NCBI RefSeq assembly: GCF_001509795.1
Contig: NZ_LLZN01000043.1
Location: 1-64,000, forward strand
Origin: Streptomyces sp. NRRL WC-3605
GTDB taxonomy: Bacteria > Actinomycetota > Actinomycetes > Streptomycetales > Streptomycetaceae
Direction of reading: 5' to 3'
DNA length: 64,000 bases
The notes under the pieces were generated by a model. It saw nothing but the letters and a program-made list of their open reading frames with translations. It did not search any database and was not told the origin of the DNA. The position numbers and the translations under genes are program-made. Shown here one piece after another: positions 44,462-52,896 of the stretch (position 1 is its first letter; each line of letters starts with the position of its first letter).

Positions 44462-45240
44462 GGCGTCATCACCACGGGGATGGAAGGGTCTGCAAAGCCG
44501 GAGAGCTCCCAGGCCAGGCGTACGGTCTCATTGGTTCCCTCTAGCACGATCTTGCGATCGGGCAGTGCTCGAGCGGCATCCGCGAGGGCGCTCATGCCGG
44601 CTGCGTCGAAGAAGTCCAGGGTGTGGCAGAGCAACCGCACCGTGGTCGCCTGACGCAGCAGCGTGAGCAGGATGGCGCTGAAGGCCAGAGCGCCGTCGGT
44701 GTCGACGATCCCCTTCACCGTCCAGCCACTCCTTCCCGCCCGGTAGAGCTGAAACGAGGGCGACAACGGTCGCGTGCCCAGGTGATGAGGGTGCACACAT
44801 CTGAGCTGCTCCAGAAGTGCGTCGTCCCAGTGGGCTCTCTGATAGGCGCAGACCACCGCGGCACCGCTGTCGGCCGCGAACTCCTCCAGTTCCAGCTCGC
44901 TGCGCAGCAACCGCTCGGCGCTCAGGTCGGCAGCCTCAGCGGTCACGTGGTTCAGCACGCGCAGGGACCGGTATCCCTCGCTCTCGGCGCTGGCCGCCTC
45001 CCGACGCACGACAGCGAGGAGGGGTTCCTCGAGCCGGGTCGGATCGAGTACCAGAGCCACGGCATCAGGCGAGACCTGCGCGGACGGCGAGACGATCAGC
45101 ACCTTGTCGCCGAACAGGGCCCCGTCCGCGACGAAGGCCCGGCTCCGAGCCATGACATCGTCCGTCACGTCCAGGAGCTGACACACATGATCACCAGCAT
45201 CGACCTCATCCAGCGTCTCCACCGTGCGTGTCGCTCTCAC
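44458..45240 (-). CDS. MEDS-domain / STAS anti-sigma-factor antagonist
   Basis: A 260-residue protein with an N-terminal MEDS sensory domain (about 15-155, DAGDHVCQLLDVTDDVMARS) and a C-terminal STAS domain (about 170-258). In RsbV/SpoIIAA proteins the phosphorylated serine lies in a D-S-S-G motif; here it is DAAG (212-215), so the phospho-acceptor is absent. GTG 45240 has GGAGGAAGC before it. It overlaps and is coupled to the MEDS-ATPase gene, its likely partner. Without the serine it cannot be switched off in the usual way. Confidence 0.85.
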   Translation of the reverse strand: MRATRTVETLDEVDAGDHVCQLLDVTDDVMARSRAFVADGALFGDKVLIVSPSAQVSPDAVALVLDPTRLEEPLLAVVRREAASAESEGYRSLRVLNHVTAEAADLSAERLLRSELELEEFAADSGAAVVCAYQRAHWDDALLEQLRCVHPHHLGTRPLSPSFQLYRAGRSGWTVKGIVDTDGALAFSAILLTLLRQATTVRLLCHTLDFFDAAGMSALADAARALPDRKIVLEGTNETVRLAWELSGFADPSIPVVMTP

Positions 45241-45429
45241 CGCTTCCTCCCTCGCTTCACCTCCCTACCCTAATGTTCCGCACCCCCGCCTCACCAAGCA
45301 GTACGGAACCCACCCGGTCTGCCGCCCAAGCCCGGCCGTCGTCCCGGGTTTGCCCGCACGGACGACGCGGCCGGCAGGCCCGCTCGTCACACGCCGGACC
45401 ACCGCCGGACCGCCTCGGAACCGCGGCTC

Positions 45430-45593
45430 AGCGTTCGGCCGTACAGGTCCAGGTCCTCGACGGTGTCGTGCGGTTGCGCGGCCGGATCAGGGACGCGTCG
45501 CTGGTGCCGGCGGCCGCACAGCTCGTGCGAGCGGCGGAGGGCGTCGTGGACGTGTACTGCGAGCTGACCGCGCAGGACGCGCCTGCGGTGTGA
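45430..45593 (+). pseudogene. BON-domain fragment of a CBS-BON protein
   Basis: The frame ending at 45593 reads VQVLDGVVRLRGRIRDASLV and LVRAAEGVVDVYCELTAQ, the C-terminal BON domain found on Streptomyces CBS-domain proteins. Nothing upstream in the frame is CBS-like and no start with a ribosome site fits, so the front of the gene is missing. A CBS fragment lies 3.4 kb away on the other strand (48973-49095). Confidence 0.6.
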
Positions 45594-45767
45594 GCGCACT
45601 CGCCGACGCGCTCATCGGTCTCGACCGGTGGCCCCCGCGCGGGGCCGCCGCCCAAGCGCGGCCCCGCGACGACGGGCGAGGTCGCCGACGGAGCGTGCGT
45701 CGCCCATGCTGGAAGAGGAGTCCACGGCTCGTGGGTTCACGTCCGTCCGTGGATGAGGGGTGAGGCC

Positions 45768-46793
45768 ATGAAAGTCGGAATACTGACCGGCGGCGGCGAC
45801 TGCCCCGGCCTCAACGCGGTGATCCGCAGCGTCGTCCGCAAGGGGGTCCAGGAGTACGGATTCGACTTCGTCGGTCTGCGGGACGGCTGGCTCGGAGCGC
45901 TCGGCGGTGACGTCGTACCGCTGGACGTCGCGGACGTGCGCGGAATCCTGCCCCGCGGCGGGACCATCCTCGGCTCCTCCCGCACCAACCCGTTCAAGCA
46001 CGAGGACGGGGTGCGGCGCATCAAGGACAACCTGGCCGCGCACCAGGTGGACGCGCTCATCGTGATCGGTGGGGAGGACACGCTGGGTGTGGCCACGGAG
46101 CTGAGCCGCCAGGGCGTCGACCTGGTGGGCGTGCCGAAGACCATCGACAACGACGTGTCCGGTACGGACTACACCTTCGGCTTCGACACCGCCGTGGGCA
46201 TCGCCACGGAGGCCATCGACCGCCTGCACACCACCGCCGAGTCGCACATGCGCACCCTGGTGGTGGAGGTGATGGGACGGCACTCCGGGTGGATCGCCCT
46301 GCACGCCGGTGTCGCGGGCGGTGCCAACGTGATCCTCATCCCCGAGCGGCCCTTCGACATCGATCAGGTCTGCGAGTGGGTGAAGAACCGCTTCAAGATC
46401 CACTACGCGCCGATCGTCGTCGCCGCCGAGGGAGCGGTCCCCAAAGAGGGGCAGATGTTCCTCAAGGACCGCACGCTGGACGAGTTCGGCCACGTGCGGC
46501 TGTCGGGTATCGGCGAGTGGCTCGCTCAGGAGATCGAGGCGCGCACGGGCAAGGACGCGCGCACCACGGTCCTCGGCCACGTCCAGCGGGGAGGCACTCC
46601 GAGCGCCTTCGACCGCTGGCTGGCCACCCGCTTCGGGCTGCACGCCGTGCAGGCGGTCCACGACGGCGATTTCGGCACCCTGGTGGCGCTGCGGGGTACG
46701 CGGATCGTCCGTGTTCCCCTAGACGGCACCCGGTCCCCGACCAAGACGGTGGACCCGTCGCTGTACGACGAGTTCGAGGTGTTCTTCGGCTGA
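45768..46793 (+). CDS. pfkA: 6-phosphofructokinase
   Basis: A 341-residue cytosolic enzyme phosphorylating fructose 6-phosphate to the 1,6-bisphosphate. Motifs are VGILTGGGDCPGLNAVIR, GGEDT (101-105) and PKTIDND (123-129), where Asp127/Asp129 serve catalysis, then MGRHSGWIALHAG and GHVQRGGTPSAFDR. The Asp and Lys in GGEDT and PKTIDND are those linked to pyrophosphate-type or mixed enzymes rather than E. coli PfkA (GGDGS, PGTIDND). Some actinobacterial ATP enzymes share them, so the donor is open. It sits among stress-protein genes, suggesting use under hypoxia or dormancy. Confidence 0.92.
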   Translation: MKVGILTGGGDCPGLNAVIRSVVRKGVQEYGFDFVGLRDGWLGALGGDVVPLDVADVRGILPRGGTILGSSRTNPFKHEDGVRRIKDNLAAHQVDALIVIGGEDTLGVATELSRQGVDLVGVPKTIDNDVSGTDYTFGFDTAVGIATEAIDRLHTTAESHMRTLVVEVMGRHSGWIALHAGVAGGANVILIPERPFDIDQVCEWVKNRFKIHYAPIVVAAEGAVPKEGQMFLKDRTLDEFGHVRLSGIGEWLAQEIEARTGKDARTTVLGHVQRGGTPSAFDRWLATRFGLHAVQAVHDGDFGTLVALRGTRIVRVPLDGTRSPTKTVDPSLYDEFEVFFG

Positions 46794-46815
46794 CACAGGT
46801 GCTGGCACTGGTGCC

Positions 46816-47706
46816 TCAGCCGGAATGCGGCACGATCGCCACCGGGCACCGGGTGTGGTGCAGGACGGCGTGGGTCACCGGTCCCAGCCGGCCCTCCGGC
46901 GCGCGCGGATCGGTGCGGCGGCCCACGACGAGCAGGTCCGCCTCCCGGGAGGCGTTGAGGAGTGCCTGGGCGGGGTGCAGCAGGACGACATCGGTGCGAG
47001 CCGTCACCTGCGGAAATGTGGCCCGCACGGCGCGCAGGGCGTCGGACAGCCGGAGAACCTCCTGGTCCTCCCAGGTGGCCCGGTCCTCCTCGGTCACGAA
47101 CAGCGTCTGCGGCGACACGGCCTCGGCGGGAAGCGCCCACGCCTGGACCACGCGCAGCCGCGCCCCGCGCGCCTCGGCGACCGCGAAGGCGCGGTCCACG
47201 ACCTCCCTGACCGGACGGTGCGCGTCGAACCCCACCACCATCTCCGGCGAGCGGGCGTCCGCGCGGGTCCTGCCGCCGAACCCGTCGATCTGCTGCCCGG
47301 GCACCACCACCACGGGACAAGGAGCCGCCGCGGCCACGCGCAGGGCCACGGATCCGACGGCGAGACCGTCGAAGCCGCCCGAGCCGCGTGCCCCCACCAC
47401 GAGGAGTCCGGCTCCCTGCGCGGCGGAGAGCAGCGCTGAGGCGGGCGCCTCTCCGGTCTGCTCGCAGTACGCCCGCAGTTGCGGGTAGCGGCCGCCGAGC
47501 TCGGCGGCCACGCGCTGGAGTGTCATCTCGCCCAGTCGGTGCAGTGTGTCCCTTGCCCGGGCGGGGACCGCGTCACCCGGAAGCTGTGGGGAGGCGTGCA
47601 CCAGACGCAGCGGAACAGCGCGCCGCAGAGCTTCCCGGGCGGCCCAGTCGGCCGCGGCGAAGCTGCGCTCCGATCCGTCGACACCCGCCAGCACCGAGCG
47701 ACTCAT
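46816..47706 (-). CDS. Tandem universal stress protein (two UspA domains)
   Basis: A 296-residue protein with two UspA domains, each with an ATP-binding-type loop (GARGSGGFDGLAVGSVALRV, and GRRTDPRAPEGRLGPVTHAV). Such proteins bind ATP and help survive hypoxia or starvation. ATG 47706 follows GAGGAGG. It converges on pfkA and is followed upstream by a second tandem UspA gene on the same strand. Confidence 0.9.
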   Translation of the reverse strand: MSRSVLAGVDGSERSFAAADWAAREALRRAVPLRLVHASPQLPGDAVPARARDTLHRLGEMTLQRVAAELGGRYPQLRAYCEQTGEAPASALLSAAQGAGLLVVGARGSGGFDGLAVGSVALRVAAAAPCPVVVVPGQQIDGFGGRTRADARSPEMVVGFDAHRPVREVVDRAFAVAEARGARLRVVQAWALPAEAVSPQTLFVTEEDRATWEDQEVLRLSDALRAVRATFPQVTARTDVVLLHPAQALLNASREADLLVVGRRTDPRAPEGRLGPVTHAVLHHTRCPVAIVPHSG

Positions 47707-47911
47707 CGCGGCCTCCTCAGCCCGCCGTGGGCGTCCGCGGACGCCTTCGGCCCTCTCCCACTGTTCCACGACCAAGGCCGGAGGGCCCGACCTCGTACGG
47801 CGAGGTCACCACGGACCGTCCGGTCACCTGGGCCGGCGGGGAGCGTCATCGTCACCTGGCAGGCGGCCGGCCCGGCAGGGCGCCTCGGCGCTCGCGCACC
47901 TCACGCGCACG

Positions 47912-48781
47912 TCAGCCGTGGGGTACCACGGCGACCGGGCACCGGCCGTGATGGATGGAGGCCTGGGCCACCGGGCCCAGATGGGGTGCCAGACCGTGCC
48001 GGTGCGCACGCCGACCGACGACCAGGAGTGCGGCGTCGCCGGCGGCCTGTACGAGGACTTTGGACGGGTTCTCCAGGCGGATGCTCTCGGCCACGTCCAC
48101 CTGCGGGTACTTCTCCTGCCAGGGCCTGAGTGCCGTACGCAGCGCGTCGCGCGCGTCCCGTGTCATCTCCTCGGTGACCTCGTGATCCGCGCCCCAGGGC
48201 AGGCGTGCGTGCAACGGCACGCTCCTGCCGTGGACGGCCAGGAGAGGAAGTCCCTGCGCCGCGGCGCTGTGGAACGCGAAGTCCAGCAGGTCCTCGGAGG
48301 AGCCGTTCAGCTTCAGGGCCACAACCACACGGTTCGTCGGCGCGGGGGACGTCGCCGCCTCCGGTGCCTCGGCGCGCACCAGCACGACCGGCCGCTCGGC
48401 CCGCGCCACGACAGGCATGCTGACATCGCCCAGGAAGTAGCTCTCGACGGCCTCCAGCCCCCGGGAGCCGAGCACGATCATCTCGGACTCCGACGCGGCC
48501 TGCAGCAGGGCCTGCTGGGCGTCGTCGGCGACGAGGTTCCCGACGACGGACAGTGCCGGGTGGTGTGCCTGGAGCTCTGCCTGCGCCGTGTGGACGAGAC
48601 GCTTCGCCCAGTAGTTCTGGTCGACCTCCGAGGGGACGCGGGCCGGTTCCGGCGCCAGCATGGGCCATGCGTGCAGCAGGCGCAGGGGCAGCTTGCGCCT
48701 ATCGGCCTCGTCGGCGGCCCATCGGGCGGCGGCAAGGCTCTCGGGTGAGCCGTCGAGGCCCACGGTGATGGCCTGTTGCAT
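47912..48781 (-). CDS. Tandem universal stress protein (two UspA domains)
   Basis: A 289-residue two-domain UspA protein. It starts MQQAITVGLDGSPESLAAARW, has LGSRGLEAVESYFLGDVSMP in the first ATP loop and GRRAHRHGLAPHLGPVAQAS in the second. The frame extends far upstream, but GAGGCC before ATG 48781 and the conserved start fix it there. It lies 205 bases upstream of the other tandem UspA gene on the same strand and resembles it only in family. Confidence 0.9.
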   Translation of the reverse strand: MQQAITVGLDGSPESLAAARWAADEADRRKLPLRLLHAWPMLAPEPARVPSEVDQNYWAKRLVHTAQAELQAHHPALSVVGNLVADDAQQALLQAASESEMIVLGSRGLEAVESYFLGDVSMPVVARAERPVVLVRAEAPEAATSPAPTNRVVVALKLNGSSEDLLDFAFHSAAAQGLPLLAVHGRSVPLHARLPWGADHEVTEEMTRDARDALRTALRPWQEKYPQVDVAESIRLENPSKVLVQAAGDAALLVVGRRAHRHGLAPHLGPVAQASIHHGRCPVAVVPHG

Positions 48782-49382
48782 GGCGGCGGCCTCCGTCTCG
48801 TACGAAGTTGGAGATGTGGTGAAGGGCGATGAACGTCTCGGGGGGCGCGGACGTTCTGGACGTCGCCCACGGGACGAGTACGGGTCGGTTCCTTCCTTGA
48901 GGAGTACCTCAATCTCCGCCGCGGCGCATGTGGACCGAAGGCGGAGAAGGCGCACGAAAGGGAGGCCGCGGTATTGCGCAGGAGATCCCCCTCGGACACC
49001 ACACCGACCGGACGGTCCCGATCGTCGACCACCGGTACGGCGGTGACATGGTGCTCCGCCAGCAGCCGGGCGATCTTCGAACCGGTCGTCCGTACGGTCG
49101 CCGCGCAGTACGAGAGCCAGCGCCAGGGCGGGGACATCGTCATCGAGGCGCGTGGCAGTGAGGACGGCGTCTCCCAGCGCTGGAACCTGACGGGGGCAGG
49201 GGTCGCGCTGTCCTGCTTCACTCTCGTCGTCCACAAGGACATCGATCTCGGCCCCGATGGGTCGGACATCACGAACGCGGACGTGGCCCCTCATCGATGG
49301 GTCCTCTTCACGGTGTGCTCTCCCGTCAAAGGGCGGTATCCGCGCGCATGTTGTCCCTGAATCCCGAGGTAGCGTTCCTCGC
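48782..49382. other. Intergenic region with a CBS fragment
   Basis: This 600-base stretch between a UspA gene and the divergent PEP-mutase-family gene holds the promoters of both and a decayed CBS piece (48973-49095). No intact gene is supported. Confidence 0.45.
48973..49095 (-). pseudogene. CBS-domain fragment
   Basis: On the minus strand this reads TTGSKIARLLAEHHVTAVPV followed by VDDRDRPVGVVSEGDLLRN, a clear half of a CBS domain. The usual DVMT start and second CBS are missing and the flanking sequence is not coding-like. It may be the front part of the gene whose BON end lies at 45430-45593. Confidence 0.6.
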
Positions 49383-50144
49383 ATGGACTTTCACATCACC
49401 GTCGACCGCGCCCAACGCCTCAAGCGACTGCACGCCCAGAACGAGCCGCTCGTGTTGCCGACCGTCTGGGACGTCTGGTCCGCCCGCACGGCAGTGGCCG
49501 CCGGGTTCCCCGCGCTGACGATCGGCAGTCATCCCCTCGCGGACTCCCGAGGGGCCGACGACCACGAGGGGCAGACCTTCGAGGAAGTGCTCGCCGCTGT
49601 CCGGCCGATCATCGCGGCCGTCGACGTCCCCGTCTCCGTGGACCTGGAGGCCGGCTACGGGCAGAAGCCAGCCGACCTCATCACCGGGCTCATCCAGGTC
49701 GGCGGCGTCGGTCTCAACATCGAGGACACCGTGCACTCGGACGGTGGCCGCGTGCGCAGCACGGAAGAGCACGCGCGCTTCATGGCCGACCTTCGCGCAG
49801 CCGCTGACGACGCAGGTGTCCCGGTCTGGGTGAACGGGCGCACCGACCTCTTCATGCATGCGCCGGATGCATCCCGCGTCCTCGATGAGGCGATCGAGCG
49901 GCTGCGGGCCATGGAAGAGGCCGGCGCCGACAGCGTCTACCCGGTGGGCATTCAGGACAACGACGAGCTGCTCGCCGCCGTGACCGGGGCTGTCAACCTT
50001 CCGGTGAACTCCACCGCCCATCCCACCAAGCACGATCTCGAGCGGTTCCGCCGTCTCGGCGTCCGGCGCATCACCTACGGCCCGCTCCTGCAATTCGCCA
50101 TGGCCGACAGCATGAAGGACATGCTCAAGCCCTGGGCGCCCTGA
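49383..50144 (+). CDS. Isocitrate lyase / PEP mutase superfamily protein
   Basis: A 253-residue alpha/beta-barrel protein. PTVWDVWSARTAVAAGFPAL begins the barrel, SVDLEAGYG supplies the metal-binding acidic residues, and GLNIEDTV and WVNGRTDLF match the family. The catalytic Cys loop KKCGH of true isocitrate and methylisocitrate lyases is absent. It is the small oxaloacetate-decarboxylase/phosphonomutase-like type. Activity is unknown. The start is set by conserved MDFHIT. Confidence 0.85.
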   Translation: MDFHITVDRAQRLKRLHAQNEPLVLPTVWDVWSARTAVAAGFPALTIGSHPLADSRGADDHEGQTFEEVLAAVRPIIAAVDVPVSVDLEAGYGQKPADLITGLIQVGGVGLNIEDTVHSDGGRVRSTEEHARFMADLRAAADDAGVPVWVNGRTDLFMHAPDASRVLDEAIERLRAMEEAGADSVYPVGIQDNDELLAAVTGAVNLPVNSTAHPTKHDLERFRRLGVRRITYGPLLQFAMADSMKDMLKPWAP

Positions 50145-50156
50145 GGAGCCGACCGA

Positions 50157-50338
50157 GTGACAGGGCCGCCTGCTGGTGTCCTCGCTGCGGGCAGCCGCTG
50201 CCCGCGCATGCCCGATGCCGGTACGCGAGGACCTCGTGCACAAGGGCGGGCGCGTCGCCTGGGCTGAGGGCTGGGCCGAATGCGCGGATCTCCCGCAGTG
50301 ACGAGGGAACCCACCATTCCCGGCCTCGACAACGGCGC
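50157..50338. other. Short spacer between PEP-mutase gene and IS element
   Basis: A 28-codon plus-strand frame (ATG near 50219, reading MPVREDLVHKGGRVAWAEGW, stop near 50303) looks protein-like and may be the tail of a gene destroyed by the insertion next to it. I do not recognise it. Confidence 0.25.
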
Positions 50339-50360
50339 CTAGGGGCTGTCCGGCGGATCA
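50339..50360. repeat. Left terminal inverted repeat
   Basis: CTAGGGGCTGTCCGGCGGAT (first 20 bases). The reverse complement recurs at 51854-51875 with one mismatch. Confidence 0.7.
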
Positions 50361-50395
50361 TGTGACTGTCGCGTCTCCAGCTCGTTGGCATGGGC

Positions 50396-51273
50396 ATGGG
50401 GCGGGGAGATCTGACGACTGATGAGTGGGCGCGACTGAAGCCCCATCTACCCAAGGCCGGGCAGCGCGGCAGGCGTTGGGTGAGCCTCGCAGGGTGATCA
50501 ACGGGATCCTGTTCCGGGAACGCACCGGGGTTCCCTGGCGGGATCTTCCTGCACGTTTCGGTCCATGGAAGACCATCTACGAGCGGCAGACGCTGGTCGG
50601 CGGACGGCACCTGGGACAAGATCTTGGCGGCCGTCCTGGCCGATGCGGACGAGGACGGCCGCATCGACTGGTCGATGGTGAGCGTGGAATCGACCTCGTG
50701 CCGCGCCCACCAACACGCCGCCGGAGCGCGCAAGAAGCCCCCACGAGTGCCGGGAAAAGGCGCACGCCCCGGCAGCATCGCCCCGATGAGGGATTGGGAC
50801 GCTCCCGGGGCGGACTGACCTGCAAGATCCACCTGGCCGGTGAGGGAGGCCCGCGACCGCTCGCGCTTCTGCTCACGCCAGGTCAGTGGGGCGACGCCCC
50901 GCAGCTCATCCCGGTCATGGAACGTGTCCGGGTCGCCCGCCAGGACGGCGGCCGCCCCCGCACCAGGCCCGATCACCTCGGCGGCGACAAGGCGTACTCG
51001 TCACGCCGGAATCGCCGCTACCTGCGAAGACGCCAAATCAAGCACACCATCCCCGAGCCCAAGGACCAGCGGGCCAACCGCAGGCGTCGCGGCAGCCATG
51101 GCGGTCGGCCCACCGGCTTCGACAAGACGATCTAGAAGCGTCGCAACGAGGTCGAGCGAACGATCAACGCTCTCAAGAACTCCCGCGCCGTCGCCACGAG
51201 ATACGACAAACGGGCCTACATCTTCCACGGCACCGTGACCGTCGCAGCGATCCGACTCTGGCTCCGTCCATGA
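50396..51273 (+). pseudogene. IS5-family (IS427-like) transposase, disrupted
   Basis: The first frame (ATG 50396) gives MGRGDLTTDEWARLKPHLPK and stops in SLAG. The next frame gives VINGILFRERTGVPWRDLPA and FGPWKTIYERQ, then a third gives WDKILAAVLADADEDGRIDW and CRAHQHAAGARKKPP. A fourth carries GGLTCKIHLAGEGG and GGDKAYSSRRNRRYL up to a TAG at 51133-51135. After it NEVERTINALKNSRAVATRY is still readable to TGA 51271. One frameshift may be natural in this IS group; the rest plus the stop mean it is dead. Confidence 0.8.
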
Positions 51274-51291
51274 TCCGTCGAGCCAGCCTAG
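51271..51291. repeat. Internal degenerate inverted-repeat end
   Basis: TGATCCGTCGAGCCAGCCTAG directly follows the transposase stop, as an IS right end would. It matches the left end less well than the outer copy at 51854. Its CTAG also supplies the TAG stop codon (51288-51290) of the minus-strand gene beside it. Confidence 0.5.
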
Positions 51292-51761
51292 TTATCGAAC
51301 CAGACCACCAGGCGGACGTTCTCCGCACCGTGCCGCCTGGCAAGCACGGTCATCACCGACCACACGTCACCCCACTCCTCATCACGTACCACCTGGCGTC
51401 GGGTGAGGAGCGTCTCGGGCTCGGACGGCCCTCCGAATGATCCCGTACTCTCCCAGTCTGCACCTTCCAATTCGGCCCAGCTGATCCACGACGGGCTGTG
51501 CGAGTCCTCCCGTTCCCACTCGAAGGCGCGCGTTGCAGCGCCTGAGGCGTCTCGCGGGAAGCCACGTTGCGCCGCGAGCGGCTCGAAAGACCGTCCTCGG
51601 ACGCCGAAGAGACAGCCGAAGGCTTCGTAGGACCGGCTGTTATAGACGTGATTCAGGGCCATCGCGGGGTGCCAGCGGAAGAACAACTCGTCGTCATCGG
51701 GCTCCGAGCTGTCGATGTAGCTGTTCCTGACCTCGATGAATCCATGGATATCCGTGCCCAT
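51288..51761 (-). CDS. Conserved hypothetical protein (MGTDIHG family)
   Basis: A 157-residue acidic, Trp-rich protein of unknown function. It starts MGTDIHGFIEV, has SYEAFGCLFGVRGRSFEPLA in the middle and ends RLVVWFDN. I recall similar small Streptomyces proteins with the same two ends, so it appears full length although its stop lies in an IS end. The frame remains open upstream to 52469, but that part is a shadow. It sits between two IS-end repeats and may be mobile with them. Confidence 0.65.
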   Translation of the reverse strand: MGTDIHGFIEVRNSYIDSSEPDDDELFFRWHPAMALNHVYNSRSYEAFGCLFGVRGRSFEPLAAQRGFPRDASGAATRAFEWEREDSHSPSWISWAELEGADWESTGSFGGPSEPETLLTRRQVVRDEEWGDVWSVMTVLARRHGAENVRLVVWFDN

Positions 51762-51853
51762 GAAGCCGATCATGGCAGGCATGCCAGATCGCTGACCAGG
51801 AGATATCGCTGCTGAGGCACGGCTCTCCTGGCGTGCCCAGCCAACTCCACCTT

Positions 51854-51875
51854 TGATCCGCCGGACAGGCCCTAG
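51854..51875. repeat. Outer right terminal inverted repeat
   Basis: TGATCCGCCGGACAGGCCCT and two more bases, ending CTAG. One mismatch in 22 against the reversed left end at 50339-50360. Confidence 0.65.
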
Positions 51876-52054
51876 GTCTCGATCTCCCCGTACCCGTCGT
51901 GATCTTTGCACCACGCGCCGCTCGCTGTACACGGCCTGCTTCGCCGCCCGGTCGGGGGCCTGGCCATCCGCCTCACCAGGGTGTTGGAGACCCGTCCGCC
52001 GTCCGGACAGCAAACCCGGTGCGGACAGGGCGTGCGACAGTTCGGTCCCCGGCG

Positions 52055-52393
52055 TCAGGCGGAGGGCTCCCGCTCGTGGCCGCGTGCGCGCAGCTCCTCG
52101 TTGATGCGCTGGGCCTCCTCGAGTTGGTCTTCGAGGATGATGATGCGGCAGGCGGCCTCGATGGGAGTGCCCTGGTCGACGAGCTCGCGAGCCCGGGCGG
52201 CGATGCGCAGCTGGTAGCGGGAGTAGCGCCGGTGGCCGCCTTCGGAGCGCAGTGGAGTGATCAGGCGGTGTTCGCCGAGAGCTCGGAGGAAGGCGGGGGT
52301 GGTGCCGAGCATCTCGGCGGCCCGGCCCATCGTGTAGGCGGGGTAGTCGTCGTCGTCGAGGTTGTCGATGGCACGCGATGCGGCAGGGGGCAT
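52055..52393 (-). CDS. Small MerR-family regulator
   Basis: A 112-residue MerR-type protein. The helix-turn-helix (about 20-70) reads [20 protein letters not shown] and then [20 protein letters not shown], and a coiled C-terminal helix ([20 protein letters not shown]) forms the dimer. There is no effector domain or Cys, so it probably senses nothing directly or works with a partner. A strong hairpin lies 28 bases upstream of the start. Confidence 0.87.
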   Translation of the reverse strand: MPPAASRAIDNLDDDDYPAYTMGRAAEMLGTTPAFLRALGEHRLITPLRSEGGHRRYSRYQLRIAARARELVDQGTPIEAACRIIILEDQLEEAQRINEELRARGHEREPSA

Positions 52394-52420
52394 AGACCTC
52401 TTCTTCCGGGGACGCGTCGG

Positions 52421-52453
52421 GGGGCCCGAACGCCGTCCTGGCGTTCGGGCCCC
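52421..52453. terminator. Strong hairpin before MerR
   Basis: GGGGCCCGAACGCC-GTCCT-GGCGTTCGGGCCCC is a perfect 14-base stem with a 5-base loop. It lies between the MerR start and the structured spacer and could act as a terminator or attenuator. Confidence 0.65.
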
Positions 52454-52472
52454 GAGCTTTCAACACCATCTA

Positions 52473-52489
52473 CCGGCGCATTGCGCCGG
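52473..52489. repeat. Short perfect hairpin
   Basis: CCGGCGCA-T-TGCGCCGG, an 8-base inverted repeat around one base, 20 bases beyond the stronger hairpin. Confidence 0.45.
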
Positions 52490-52896
52490 CCTTCTGTATC
52501 CGCAGGGGGTTCCACCCGGGAGGGTGGAGCTGCGGGGATCGCGGATGCGTGACCGGGGACCACCTTCCAATCCGGGGCCTGCGGTACCCGGGCTGACTCG
52601 CTCGCCCGGGCGATCCTGATGGCGCTTTCGCTCCTTACCTTCGGTTACTGCTGGTGATGCGGGATGCTCGCGGCCCTCGGGCCGCGCCTTGCTTGACGTG
52701 CCTGCGCGGCAGTTCCTGTCTGCCGCGCCCACTTCGACTCCTGGGTACGTGCAACACCATAACTCCGCGACCCACGGATTTCTACTGTCGCCAGGACAGA
52801 TTTTCTTCCCACTCAGTGCAGGCATTCTGCCGCGAAGAGGAGCGCACCCAGGCCGAGGCCGCCGGGGAGCCGGACGGCGCTCGCCGTCCGTCCGGC

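Larger units (their letters stand above)
50339..51875. mobile_element. Decayed IS5-like element, possibly with a passenger gene
   Basis: Outer ends are near-perfect inverted repeats: the left one (50339-50360) matches the reverse of the right one (51854-51875) at 21 of 22 bases, each ending in CTAG. Inside are a broken IS5/IS427-type transposase, a poorer internal end (51271-51291) and an intact gene. The unit can be read as an IS of about 950 bases plus a second stray end, or as a 1.5-kb transposable unit carrying a passenger. Confidence 0.6.
52394..52896. other. Hairpin-rich non-coding spacer upstream of MerR
   Basis: This 503-base spacer between MerR and the RNase J gene (both minus) contains no supported gene. 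It has a cluster of stable inverted repeats (52421-52453, 52473-52489 and CCACCC-GGGA-GGGTGG near 52515). On the minus strand it also has GGGTACCGCAGG followed by GGATTGGAAGGTGG, which looks RNA-like. It could be a structured leader or small RNA for the MerR gene. Confidence 0.4.

Noticed and set aside
51762..52469. Upstream extension of the MGTDIHG protein to 393 residues
   Set aside because: The extra part is low-complexity Arg/Pro sequence lying across an IS end and the MerR gene.
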